Below are positions 13,400 to 19,991 of a stretch of 24,602 nt of DNA, in pieces. The position numbers and the translations under genes are program-made. Position 1 is the first letter of the stretch, and each line of letters begins with the position of its first letter. Where the stretch lies: positions 1 to 24,602 of the forward strand of contig CAZYPU010000012.1 in the NCBI GenBank assembly GCA_964649665.1, written 5' to 3'. Below the pieces are notes generated by a model. That model did not search any database, was not told the origin of the DNA, and saw only the letters and a program-made list of their open reading frames with translations. This DNA is from CAZYPU01 sp964649665 (GTDB lineage Bacteria; Omnitrophota; Gorgyraeia; JABMRN01; RBG-13-46-9).

Positions 13400-13546
13400 A
13401 TGAAAAGAGCGATTGTTTTAGTTCTAATGCTGGTTTTGCTGTCTTTTGTCGTGGTAGGCTGCGGTGAGACGTTCAATGGTATGTCCAAAGACGTAAAGAG
13501 GGTAGGCAAGGGTGTCAAAACGATTTTTGTACGGGATGCGGAGTAG
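13400..13546 (+). CDS. entericidin-like small lipoprotein
   Basis: This 48-residue protein has a lipoprotein signal ending in V-V-G-C21 and a short basic mature part (CGETFNGMSKDVKRVGKGVK). The C-x-x-T/x-F-x-G-x-x-KDV-x3-G pattern resembles the entericidin EcnA/EcnB family of tiny envelope lipoproteins, some of which act as toxin/antidote pairs. Only one copy is present here. The start at 13400 has a very strong site, AAAGGAGG, 9 bases upstream. It lies 5 bases after the M23 gene and 26 before the STAS-PilZ gene, so it belongs to the same transcript. Confidence 0.75.
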   Translation: MKRAIVLVLMLVLLSFVVVGCGETFNGMSKDVKRVGKGVKTIFVRDAE

Positions 13547-13572
13547 CAGTTGCAGACTTTAAAACATCCATC

Positions 13573-14283
13573 ATGGAAATAAGAAAACGTTTTTTTAATA
13601 ATATCGCCGTTTTGTATATCACGCACAATATCGATATTGACTCCGCGGCGTTGATCGAGGAGACGGGCCGTCTCTTAAAAGAAGGGGTCGGAAAAATCCT
13701 GTGTAATTTCGCGAACGTGAATATCATCGACTACAACGGATTATCGATTCTCTCCATCGCCTACAAAAATGTCATAAACCAGGAAGGCGTGATGAAGTTC
13801 TGCGACGTACCCGCGCACATAAAAGCGCTTTTCAAGTCGGCGCGCCTTGACACTGTCTTCGAAATGCATGCCGACGAAGAAAACGCCCTGGAGAGTTTTG
13901 CGCTTTCGGCGAAGGTCGACAGGCTCACGTTGAGAAGAAGATTCAAAAGGATCGACGCAAATATCCCGGTGAAGTACAAAGTCGGCCTGTCGGCCGATGG
14001 CAAGCTTTCGAGGGGGAAGGCCCCGAACATAAGCGCCGACGGGCTGTTTATTCTTTCGGAACACACGCATCCGGCCTCAACACATCTTTACATGGAAATA
14101 GGTTTCGATAACAAACAAAAACCGCTTGCGCTTATGGGCTCTGTTATATGGCTCGCTGATCGGGAACTTCAGCCGCATTCCTATCCGGGCATGGGGGTGG
14201 AATTCATAAACATGGAAAAACGCTCCCAGGAAAAAATAATCGAATTTATTGATAAGAACATAACGCAAAGAAGCAAAACCTGA
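13573..14283 (+). CDS. STAS-PilZ two-domain regulator
   Basis: This 236-residue cytoplasmic protein has a STAS domain (about 1-112), the fold of anti-sigma-factor antagonists, followed by a PilZ domain (about 118-232). The PilZ motifs are intact: R122-x3-R126 (RRFKR) and N152-x-S154-x2-G157 (NISADG). In STAS antagonists a Ser in the D-S-x-G-L loop is phosphorylated. Here the loop is D53-Y-N-G-L57, so the usual phosphoacceptor is missing. Partner binding may instead depend on c-di-GMP. No anti-sigma kinase or sigma factor gene is in the window. It ends 6 bases before the second radical SAM gene. Confidence 0.82.
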   Translation: MEIRKRFFNNIAVLYITHNIDIDSAALIEETGRLLKEGVGKILCNFANVNIIDYNGLSILSIAYKNVINQEGVMKFCDVPAHIKALFKSARLDTVFEMHADEENALESFALSAKVDRLTLRRRFKRIDANIPVKYKVGLSADGKLSRGKAPNISADGLFILSEHTHPASTHLYMEIGFDNKQKPLALMGSVIWLADRELQPHSYPGMGVEFINMEKRSQEKIIEFIDKNITQRSKT

Positions 14284-14289
14284 GGTAAC

Positions 14290-15273
14290 ATGGCCTCACT
14301 CCCCGCCTTGCGTAAGCTCACAAAATCCTGCCGGCTCTGCGTCCGCAACTGCATGATAAACCGTGAAAAAGGCGAAAGGGGTTTCTGCCGTTCCGGCTCA
14401 AAGTCCGCCGTATACAGCTATTCGCCTCATCACGGGGAGGAGCCGCCCATTTCGGGGACGAGGGGCTCCGGCACCATATTTTTCACGCATTGCAGTATGA
14501 GATGTGTATATTGTCAGAACCATACCTTCAGCCAGAAATCCGACCAGAGGGAGTCCCGAGCACCACAGCGGCAAAAAGTACAGACCGCGAGGGGCTACCG
14601 GAGGGACGATTTTGAGGAAATTGAGACAGAAGAGCTCGCCGGGCGAATGCTGGAGCTGCAAAACGCGGGCTGTCATAATATAAATCTTGTAAGCCCCACA
14701 CATTACGCCTGCCGGATTGCCGAGGCCTTAGATATGGCGGCTAAAAACTCGCTTAATATCCCGGTCATCTACAATACGGGGGGTTACGACAGTCCGGAAC
14801 TAATTAAACTTCTGGACGGTATTATCGACATATACATGCCCGACATGAGGTATTCCTCCGACGACATAGCTCAAAGATATTCTTCCGCGCCGGGATATGT
14901 CGAAAATAACCGACTTATAATAAAAGAGATGTTTCGGCAGGCGGGCCCGCTTAAGATAAAGAGGGATGGGATAGCCGAAAAGGGCGTAATTGTGCGCCTA
15001 TTAATTCTTCCCGGCAATGCCTCCGGCACAATCGAGACATTAAGGTTTTTAAAAAAAGAGGTTTCAACCGATATTTATTTAAGCGTAATGAGCCAGTACT
15101 ATCCCGCCTACAAAGCAGCAGAGTACCCTGAGATCGCCGGGCGCATAAAAAGCGACGAATACGAGCAGGTAATCGAAGTGGTACGGGAGCTCGGTTTTGA
15201 GAACGGCTGGATCCAGGGCTTTCTAACGGATACCGACCGGTTCCTCGGCACAAATATCAAGCCCGGACGTTAA
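14290..15273 (+). CDS. radical SAM protein, PflA-like (COG1313 type)
   Basis: This 327-residue protein carries the radical SAM cluster motif C68-x3-C72-x2-C75 (CSMRCVYCQNHTFSQ). An N-terminal Cys set (C14, C17, C21, C33) parallels the one in the radical SAM protein at 4569. The segment LQNAGCHNINLVSPTHY, then YNTGGYDSPE and IYMPDMRY, mark the PflA-related uncharacterised COG1313 group. Here there is no Tat signal, so it is cytoplasmic. Between SQKSD and FEEIETEEL is a basic stretch (about residues 86-107) longer than I expect for the family (separate repeat entry). It ends the operon begun at 8275. The substrate is unknown. Confidence 0.82.
   Translation: MASLPALRKLTKSCRLCVRNCMINREKGERGFCRSGSKSAVYSYSPHHGEEPPISGTRGSGTIFFTHCSMRCVYCQNHTFSQKSDQRESRAPQRQKVQTARGYRRDDFEEIETEELAGRMLELQNAGCHNINLVSPTHYACRIAEALDMAAKNSLNIPVIYNTGGYDSPELIKLLDGIIDIYMPDMRYSSDDIAQRYSSAPGYVENNRLIIKEMFRQAGPLKIKRDGIAEKGVIVRLLILPGNASGTIETLRFLKKEVSTDIYLSVMSQYYPAYKAAEYPEIAGRIKSDEYEQVIEVVRELGFENGWIQGFLTDTDRFLGTNIKPGR
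14543..14606. repeat. possible 54-bp in-frame insertion in the radical SAM gene
   Basis: Ten-base near-direct repeats (14543-14552 and 14597-14606, nine of ten matching) are 54 bases apart. They bracket a segment encoding a basic Arg/Gln-rich peptide just after the radical SAM motif. Short complementary arms (GTCCC at 14553-14557, GGGAC at 14603-14607; GCGG and CCGC inside) allow a weak hairpin. Less convincing than the DUF4416 insertion. Confidence 0.4.
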
Positions 15274-15292
15274 GTAAAATTGTCCGCGCCGC

Positions 15293-15320
15293 TTGCATTA
15301 TCCGCGATAATCATTATACT
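15293..15320 (+). promoter_or_regulatory. promoter with overlapping inverted repeat, upstream of the ParA gene
   Basis: TTGCAT at 15293-15298 and TATACT at 15315-15320 are separated by 16 bases, 40 bases before the ATG. The inverted repeat TACTATA (15317-15323) and TATAGTA (15340-15346) overlaps the -10 and predicted start site. That position suits a repressor operator. Confidence 0.6.
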
Positions 15321-15359
15321 ATATATCGTATTACGCTATTATAGTAGGATAGGTAAACT

Positions 15360-16451
15360 ATGAAAATTTTTGCCATAGCCAACCAAAAGGGCGGTTGCGG
15401 AAAAACCACGACGGCAATAAGCCTTTCCGCGGCATTGGCCCAGCGGGGCAAAAAAGCCCTGCTTATCGACATGGATCCCCAGTCGCACGCCTCAATGGGC
15501 CTGGGGGCGCTGAAAGTCGAGTCATCCGATTCGATATTCGCTTTATTTGCCGACGGCACGGACAAGGCAAGAAAAATCAGCGAAATTACGGTAAATATCG
15601 CCGACGGGCTGGATCTTGTTCCGTCGCATATCATATTAAGTACCATCGAGCATGAGCTTAAGAACAGGGAAGACGGACTTTTGATACTCGCAAACGCCAT
15701 TAGCCGCTGTGAACTCAAATACGACTATGTAATTATCGATTGCCCCCCGAACCTTGGATTCCTTACTTTCAACGCCCTGCGCGCCGCAGGCGAAATAATA
15801 ATACCCGTAGAAACAAGCGCCTTTTCAATAATGGGCGTCGGAAAACTCATAAGCATGGTGGAGCTCATAAAGATAAAACTGCACCACGCCCCGCACGTAA
15901 AAGGGCTGGTCACGATGTATGACGAGTATTCCGAATTCTGCGAAAAAATGCTGCACAAAATCAAATACATCTTCAAGGAGAGGCTGCTGAAAACGGTTAT
16001 TTCATACGATATATCGATCCGCGAGTCGCAGGAAAAATCGGAATCTGTCTTTAAAAATTACTCGCAATCCCGCGCGGCACACGCTTACCTGGCACTGGCC
16101 GATGAACTCCTGGCGTTCGACAAGGATATTTCGGCCGAAAACATCTATAATGAAATGCGAAAGGTCCTTCACGGGGTTTACGGAAACATATATTCAAAGG
16201 AGCGCTTATTTAAGTTTTACGCCCCGAACGCCAGAGAAGTATACGTGGTGGGCGACTTTAACAACTGGAAAATGGACAAATCCAGCAGACTCGAAATGAT
16301 TAAAGAGGGCGAATGGGAGAAATCATTCTATCTCCTGCCCGGGCGGTATAGGTATAAATTTGTCGCCGACGGGCTGTGGCTATGGGACCCCCGGAACTCC
16401 GAAAAAGAACCTAATCCCTATGGCGACTTTGATTCGGTATTTGAAGTATAG
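15360..16451 (+). CDS. ParA-type ATPase fused to C-terminal glycogen-binding (CBM48/AMPK1_CBM) domain
   Basis: This 363-residue protein joins two domains. Residues 1-254 form a ParA/Soj ATPase with deviant Walker A KGGCGKTT (10-17), DMDPQ (37-41), DYVIIDCPP (122-130) and NALRAAGEIIIPVE. Residues about 283-363 read as an AMPK-beta/CBM48 carbohydrate-binding module: FKFYAPNAREVYVVGDFNNW, then W319, LPGRYRYKFVADGLW (326-340) and a WDP end. ParA ATPases move DNA or position protein complexes, and CBM48 modules bind alpha-glucans. No parB or chromosomal origin gene is nearby, so this is an orphan positioning ATPase. Coordinated placement on glycogen or a glucan is a hypothesis. It has its own promoter and is followed by an EamA gene. 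Confidence 0.85.
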   Translation: MKIFAIANQKGGCGKTTTAISLSAALAQRGKKALLIDMDPQSHASMGLGALKVESSDSIFALFADGTDKARKISEITVNIADGLDLVPSHIILSTIEHELKNREDGLLILANAISRCELKYDYVIIDCPPNLGFLTFNALRAAGEIIIPVETSAFSIMGVGKLISMVELIKIKLHHAPHVKGLVTMYDEYSEFCEKMLHKIKYIFKERLLKTVISYDISIRESQEKSESVFKNYSQSRAAHAYLALADELLAFDKDISAENIYNEMRKVLHGVYGNIYSKERLFKFYAPNAREVYVVGDFNNWKMDKSSRLEMIKEGEWEKSFYLLPGRYRYKFVADGLWLWDPRNSEKEPNPYGDFDSVFEV

Positions 16452-16507
16452 CACATGGTACGACTAAAACAGGAAACGGCAGGCGCTATCGAAGACTTTT
16501 ATCGCAA

Positions 16508-17380
16508 ATGAGGTGGTTCTTTCTTTCGTTGGCCTGCGCGTTCTTCACGGCTACGACAGCAGCGCTATCCAAAATAATCCTAAAAAAGTACAATATATTT
16601 TTCACGGGATGGGCGAGGTTCCTTTTTTCGCTCCCTATCTTCGTGGCGCTTTTATGCATCTTCCGTCCACATTTTTCTTTTGAAGCGGGTTTCTGGAAAG
16701 TCGTCGTATTTCTCCTGCCGTTTGAACTCACGGCATTCCTGCTCTTCCTAAGGGCCCTGAAGCTCTCGCCGCTATCGCTCACGTTTCCTTTTCTCGGCCT
16801 GACGCCGGCGTTTTCAATATTCTTTTCGCGTTTCCTGCTTGGGGAAAGGGCGAACTTATTCGGGATAGCGGGTATAGCCCTTGTCACAGCCGGGGCATAT
16901 CTCTTGAACATCAAATTTGTAAAGGATGGCCTTTTGGCCCCGTTAAAAAATATTTACAGAGAAAAGGGTTCCATGCTGATGATCTTTGTGGCCCTGATTT
17001 ACGGGGCCACATCCGTCCTCGGCAAAAAAGCCATCCTTTTATCGGGCCCGCTTTCTTTCGCGGCGGTTTATTACGGTATTTTTTTCGTAATTTTCGCGCC
17101 GTTGGCACTGGCCGAAGAAAAGAAAACAAAAATTAAGTTTGAGATGAAGGACACGTTCTTATTCCTTGGGCTGGGGGTATGTTTTGCGGCGGCAATGCTT
17201 TTTCATTTCAACGCAGTGGTCCTTACCAACGTTTCTTATATGGTTTCGGTCAAAAGGCTGAGCCTGGTTATAAGCGTCTTGTACGGCGGCATAATATTCC
17301 ATGAAAAGGACATCGGCTCCCGGATGCTGGGAAGCATGGTTATCTTATGCGGCATCATGGTGATATCATTGGCGGGGTAA
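16508..17380 (+). CDS. EamA/DMT family transporter
   Basis: This 290-residue protein has about ten membrane segments in two EamA repeats. The N-terminal repeat contains LSLTFPFLGLTPAFSIFFSR followed by LLGE at about 111-114. The second contains SYMVSVKRLSLVISVLYGGI followed by FHEKD. Both show the drug/metabolite transporter signature of a helix pair ending in a conserved Gly-Glu or similar. The substrate could be an amino acid, sugar or other small metabolite and cannot be read from sequence. Its ATG lies 56 bases after the ParA-CBM gene with no promoter between, so the two are probably co-transcribed. Confidence 0.85.
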   Translation: MRWFFLSLACAFFTATTAALSKIILKKYNIFFTGWARFLFSLPIFVALLCIFRPHFSFEAGFWKVVVFLLPFELTAFLLFLRALKLSPLSLTFPFLGLTPAFSIFFSRFLLGERANLFGIAGIALVTAGAYLLNIKFVKDGLLAPLKNIYREKGSMLMIFVALIYGATSVLGKKAILLSGPLSFAAVYYGIFFVIFAPLALAEEKKTKIKFEMKDTFLFLGLGVCFAAAMLFHFNAVVLTNVSYMVSVKRLSLVISVLYGGIIFHEKDIGSRMLGSMVILCGIMVISLAG

Positions 17381-17387
17381 TGAAAAA

Positions 17388-17431
17388 AATCGACGCGGCT
17401 GCCTTGACGTTTCGCGGCGGCCGCATCGATT
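17388..17431. terminator. GC-rich hairpin after the EamA gene
   Basis: Arms 17388-17403 and 17416-17431 pair at 14 of 16 positions with a 12-base loop. It begins 8 bases after the EamA stop. No T-run follows on the + strand. On the minus strand it is followed by seven T, so it looks stronger as a minus-strand terminator. Confidence 0.5.
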
Positions 17432-17451
17432 GAATAAGGTTTATGATTCCG

Positions 17452-17517
17452 TGGATGGCAACAGCCTCTTTTGTTTTTTTCGACCAGAAAACTGGTCAGT
17501 TATGCCGTTGTCATCCA
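17452..17517. other. two-stem structured element of unknown role
   Basis: An 11-base outer stem (17452-17462 with 17507-17517, one mismatch or wobble) encloses a T-rich run and a perfect 6-bp inner hairpin with AAAA loop (17482-17487 with 17492-17497). It sits between the EamA gene and the next promoter. It could be a small repeat or part of an RNA. Confidence 0.35.
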
Positions 17518-17552
17518 TTACCAGTATACCCCAAAAACCGCAAAAAATCAAG

Positions 17553-17580
17553 TTGACAATCACCTTTAATTAAGGATAAT
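17553..17580 (+). promoter_or_regulatory. sigma70-type promoter
   Basis: TTGACA at 17553-17558 (perfect consensus) and GATAAT at 17575-17580 are spaced 16 bases apart, 32 bases before the small membrane protein gene. Confidence 0.68.
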
Positions 17581-17612
17581 GAAGCAAGGGGGAAAGGGGG
17601 AGCGTTATAGCA

Positions 17613-17819
17613 ATGGAAACACTGAAAAATTTTGTAGTGGGGTTTTTTGTCGCGCTGGGGGCGTTCGTCGTGTTAGGGCTCTCGTTTCTTTTGTGGCCCA
17701 TTATCGTCGGCGTAGGCTCGATTCTCCTCTTTATCGCCGTTATTGTTTTGGCCGTCGTGCTGGGATTCTACATCATCATCCTTATCGGCTACGTGATAAG
17801 AAAAGGCCTAAAAAAATAG
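17613..17819 (+). CDS. small membrane protein with two transmembrane helices
   Basis: This 68-residue protein is almost entirely hydrophobic, with helices at about 6-30 and 34-60 and a basic C-terminus (IRKGLKK), which places that end in the cytoplasm. No family is recognised. It has a promoter at 17553 and a GGGGGAG purine block about 10 bases before the ATG. Small hydrophobic proteins of this kind may modulate larger membrane complexes, but nothing here shows a partner. Its last 38 bases overlap, tail to tail, with a possible minus-strand lipoprotein gene. Confidence 0.6.
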   Translation: METLKNFVVGFFVALGAFVVLGLSFLLWPIIVGVGSILLFIAVIVLAVVLGFYIIILIGYVIRKGLKK

Positions 17820-17931
17820 GCCATTTCGGTATGGGGATTTTGGAGGGGATGGGAATGGCGCACCCGGAAAGGGCAGTCAGCAATATTAGTGCGGCGAACA
17901 GGAATATTAGCCTTTTATTCAGCTTAGGCAT
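17782..17931 (-). CDS. possible minus-strand small lipoprotein
   Basis: This is a 49-residue reading frame and the only credible minus-strand gene. It begins MPKLNKRLIF, has a Leu/Ala hydrophobic core and a textbook lipobox L21-S-G-C24, and a mature part with the repeated tripeptide-like IPIPSKIPIPKWPIF. Against it: no Shine-Dalgarno at normal distance, and a hairpin with T-run (17805-17822) that could terminate the transcript before the stop codon. The 155-base gap between plus-strand genes, which otherwise would be empty, favours a real gene. TGTTAAAAT just upstream could be an extended -10, giving a near-leaderless mRNA. Confidence 0.4.
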   Translation of the reverse strand: MPKLNKRLIFLFAALILLTALSGCAIPIPSKIPIPKWPIFLGLFLSRSR

Positions 17932-17974
17932 CCTGTATATTTTAACACGAAACGCGCTTATATCGTAGGAAAAT

Positions 17975-18256
17975 ATGACCGGAAAAGTATTTACGGCGGT
18001 GATGATTGTCACGGGGCTTACCGTTTTGATCGCAGGGGCAATAACGGTCGCCCTGTTCAATACGCCTTTTGCGCGCAGCACGATAGACTATTTTTCTTTT
18101 TTCGCGGCGGTTGTCCTGGTGGCTGACGGGTTTTATAAAATCCACCGGTACGCGAATGAGCCCTATTTCCCAAACCAATTCATAAGGCACCTGAGGATAA
18201 TTTTCGGCACATGTATTTTTACAATTCACTTCATGCAATATTTATACGGGGTTTGA
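17975..18256 (+). CDS. small membrane protein, function unknown
   Basis: This 93-residue protein has two hydrophobic segments at its N-terminal half (about 5-28 and 38-52) and another near the C-terminus (about 70-88), with conserved-looking aromatic and basic residues between (FYKIHRYANEPYFPNQFIRHLRII). No family is recognised. The start at 17975 has GTAGGA a few bases upstream. The TGA stop is followed immediately by the ATG of the methyltransferase gene, so translation is probably coupled. Nothing in the sequence gives its role. Confidence 0.6.
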   Translation: MTGKVFTAVMIVTGLTVLIAGAITVALFNTPFARSTIDYFSFFAAVVLVADGFYKIHRYANEPYFPNQFIRHLRIIFGTCIFTIHFMQYLYGV

Positions 18257-18973
18257 ATGTATTTATACGGTAAAAATTCCGTCCTGGAACGTCTTCTGGC
18301 TAACCCAACGAGTATAAAAAAAGTGTTTCTGCAGGAAAATTTCAGCTCTGAGCGCATACCCGGCCTTGCAAGGGGCGCGGGTATTCCCATAGCGCGCGTT
18401 ACGGAAAGGGCTCTTAAGAAGCTAAAGAATGCGGACCGCCTACAGGGCGTCCTGGCCCAGGTAGACAATTTCGACTACGCTGATTTCGACGGCCTGCTTC
18501 ATAACTCCCCCGGTAAAAACCTGTCATTCATATGCGTCGATAGCATAAACGACCCTCACAACCTGGGGTCCATATTAAGGACGGCCGCCTGCTTCGGCGG
18601 CTTTGCGGTCGTCATACCAAGGCATGGCTCCTGCGAAGTTACCGACGCCGTTATGCATGTAGCTTCCGGCGGAGAAAACTTCGTGCCCGTGTCAATGGTC
18701 AACAATCTTTCAACCGCCCTCGTGAAGGCGAAACGCGCCGGGCATTGGATTGTGGGTACTGTGGTCGAAAACGGCACCGAGATAAACAAAGTGTCTTTTC
18801 CGTTTCCGTTATGCCTTGTCCTTGGATCCGAGGGAAAGGGGATAAGGCACGGTATAGAAAAGCAGCTTGAACTGAAAGTGCGCCTCCCGATGAGGGGCGC
18901 GGCGCTTTCTTTCAACGTCGCCATGGCTTGTGCCATTTTCTGCCACGAGATAAATAGACAAAAAGGGAAATAA
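18257..18973 (+). CDS. rlmB: SpoU/TrmH family RNA 2'-O-methyltransferase, RlmB type
   Basis: This 238-residue protein transfers methyl from SAM to a ribose 2'-OH, most likely of 23S rRNA. An N-terminal substrate-binding domain (about 1-75, YGKNSVLERLL) precedes the trefoil-knot SPOUT domain. Its three motifs are visible: DSINDPHNLGSILRTA (95-110), LVLGSEGKGIR (187-197) and LSFNVAMA (217-224). In the last, the usual S-L-N-V-S reads S-F-N-V-A. The length fits RlmB. The gene follows directly on the stop of the upstream small membrane gene. It could instead be another TrmH-type enzyme, since RlmB and TrmH are hard to separate by motif. Confidence 0.9.
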   Translation: MYLYGKNSVLERLLANPTSIKKVFLQENFSSERIPGLARGAGIPIARVTERALKKLKNADRLQGVLAQVDNFDYADFDGLLHNSPGKNLSFICVDSINDPHNLGSILRTAACFGGFAVVIPRHGSCEVTDAVMHVASGGENFVPVSMVNNLSTALVKAKRAGHWIVGTVVENGTEINKVSFPFPLCLVLGSEGKGIRHGIEKQLELKVRLPMRGAALSFNVAMACAIFCHEINRQKGK

Positions 18974-18985
18974 AGGAGGTAATGT

Positions 18986-19219
18986 ATGCCGTACGACATG
19001 AGTCTCGACGAAAGTTTGTTCTCAAAGACGTGGGAAGGCGATTCTGGAAGATTAACTGTAAGCGTCTATTCCTACAATAAAGGAGTCAAGAAGCTTCAGG
19101 TTGCCAGGGAAAACAGGGTGGGCGAGGGCGAGCTCAGGTTCGCCAAGCTCGGAAGAATGACCAGGGAAGAGGTAGAAGCGGTTCTGCCTTTAATCGCGGA
19201 AGCCGTAAAAGTCATGTGA
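18986..19219 (+). CDS. small conserved-looking protein, PC4-like fold possible
   Basis: This 77-residue soluble protein has N-terminal beta strands (GRLTVSVYSYNKGVKKLQVA), a loop and a C-terminal helix (TREEVEAVLPLIAEAVKVM). The pattern of strands with a KLGRMTREE turn into one amphipathic helix resembles PC4/YdbC-like single-strand nucleic-acid binding proteins. This is by fold impression only, and no diagnostic residue set was confirmed. The ribosome site is excellent (AAAGGAGG, 8 bases before the ATG). It lies 12 bases after the methyltransferase gene and is probably in the same transcript. Confidence 0.6.
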   Translation: MPYDMSLDESLFSKTWEGDSGRLTVSVYSYNKGVKKLQVARENRVGEGELRFAKLGRMTREEVEAVLPLIAEAVKVM

Positions 19220-19247
19220 TGTAGCCGTGAATCGATAAGGGGGCATT

Positions 19248-19619
19248 ATGTCGGTTTCGAAAAGAATTCTATTAATAGACGACGAAAAAGAGTTTCTCGC
19301 GATCCTGAAGGATGCCCTGGAAATGAGGGATTACGAGGTTACTGCCGTAAGCAACGCCGTTGAAGCCGGAATGGAGCTTGCAGGCACACTGCCGGGGCTG
19401 ATCCTGATGGACGTAAGAATGCCCGGAATAGACGGTCTACAGGCGTGCGAGGCCATAAGGCGTAATCCGGTCACGAAAAGTATACCGATAATAGTCATTT
19501 CGGCTCTCGAGGACGAATCGTACAAAAAGCAGGCCAGGAAGCTCGATGTCGCCGAATACTTCGTCAAGCCCGTCGATATCGAAAAACTGATGAGAAAAAT
19601 AAAAGAAATCCTGGGATAG
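19248..19619 (+). CDS. single-domain response regulator (REC)
   Basis: This 123-residue protein consists only of a receiver domain. The acidic pocket D11-D12, phosphoacceptor D55 (LILMDVRMPG), switch residue S85 and K107 (YFVKPVD) are all present, so it should accept phosphate. It lacks an output domain, and in CheY-like proteins signalling occurs by binding a partner. No histidine kinase is in the window. It has a second single-domain REC relative at 21730. The start has GGGGGCAT just upstream. Confidence 0.9.
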   Translation: MSVSKRILLIDDEKEFLAILKDALEMRDYEVTAVSNAVEAGMELAGTLPGLILMDVRMPGIDGLQACEAIRRNPVTKSIPIIVISALEDESYKKQARKLDVAEYFVKPVDIEKLMRKIKEILG

Positions 19620-19621
19620 GC

Positions 19622-19650
19622 TTGCAAATTACGCTTTCGTCAGGTATATT
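19622..19650 (+). promoter_or_regulatory. sigma70-type promoter
   Basis: TTGCAA at 19622-19627 and TATATT at 19645-19650 are 17 bases apart. It begins just after the REC stop and 23 bases before the holin-like start, which shows that the frame upstream of 19673 is not coding. Confidence 0.68.
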
Positions 19651-19672
19651 TGTAGACAAAAGGGGGTGCGCC

Positions 19673-19921
19673 ATGAAACTGAATGTAACGGCCTTTGCGG
19701 CAGCGGGCGGAATTTTGTGGGGGGCGAGCGTTTTTATACTTACGTGGCTGGCGCTATGGGGTTATGGAAACGTGGACGCGGCTTCGATTGCGAAAGCATA
19801 TTACATCGGGTTTACGGTAAGCCCTGTGGGCAGCGTAATAGGGGCGGTTTACGGATTTTTCGATGCGGGAATAGCCTGCGCCATTTTCGCGCTTATCTAT
19901 AACAAGCTTACCGGAAAATAG
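19673..19921 (+). CDS. holin-like small membrane protein
   Basis: This 82-residue protein has two membrane segments (about 4-31 and 50-76) with a Gly-rich, W-containing first helix (AAAGGILWGASVFILTWLAL). The second contains SVIGAVYGFFDAGIACAIFA. The layout resembles a group of bacterial proteins annotated as bacteriophage holin. No phage gene is nearby, so a role in lysis is not implied. The start at 19673 follows AGGGGGTG by about 4 bases and a promoter at 19622. It ends about 70 bases before the coiled-coil lipoprotein gene, which may share the transcript. Confidence 0.7.
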   Translation: MKLNVTAFAAAGGILWGASVFILTWLALWGYGNVDAASIAKAYYIGFTVSPVGSVIGAVYGFFDAGIACAIFALIYNKLTGK

Positions 19922-19991
19922 CCGGAAATATAAAATTCTCGATCAAAACCGGTCTCATGATAGAACAAAAAAAGGGGGAGGGGGTGCGGAT

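Noticed and set aside
13400..13546. Toxin-antitoxin pair based on the entericidin-like peptide
   Set aside because: Only one peptide is present and no antidote partner is adjacent.
15360..16451. Chromosome partition locus parAB near an origin
   Set aside because: No parB, parS-like site, dnaA, rsmG or mnmG is present; the ParA is an orphan with an added carbohydrate-binding module.
16455..16511. 18-codon frame ending in ATGA overlap with the EamA gene
   Set aside because: Very short, no ribosome site and no conserved features; could be a leader peptide but cannot be supported.
17579..17968. 129-residue plus-strand frame overlapping the small membrane protein
   Set aside because: Arg-rich off-frame translation that starts at the promoter's -10 region, without a plausible ribosome site.
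19673..19921. Prophage, suggested by the holin-like protein
   Set aside because: No integrase, structural or lysis genes nearby; holin-like proteins of this kind occur outside prophages.
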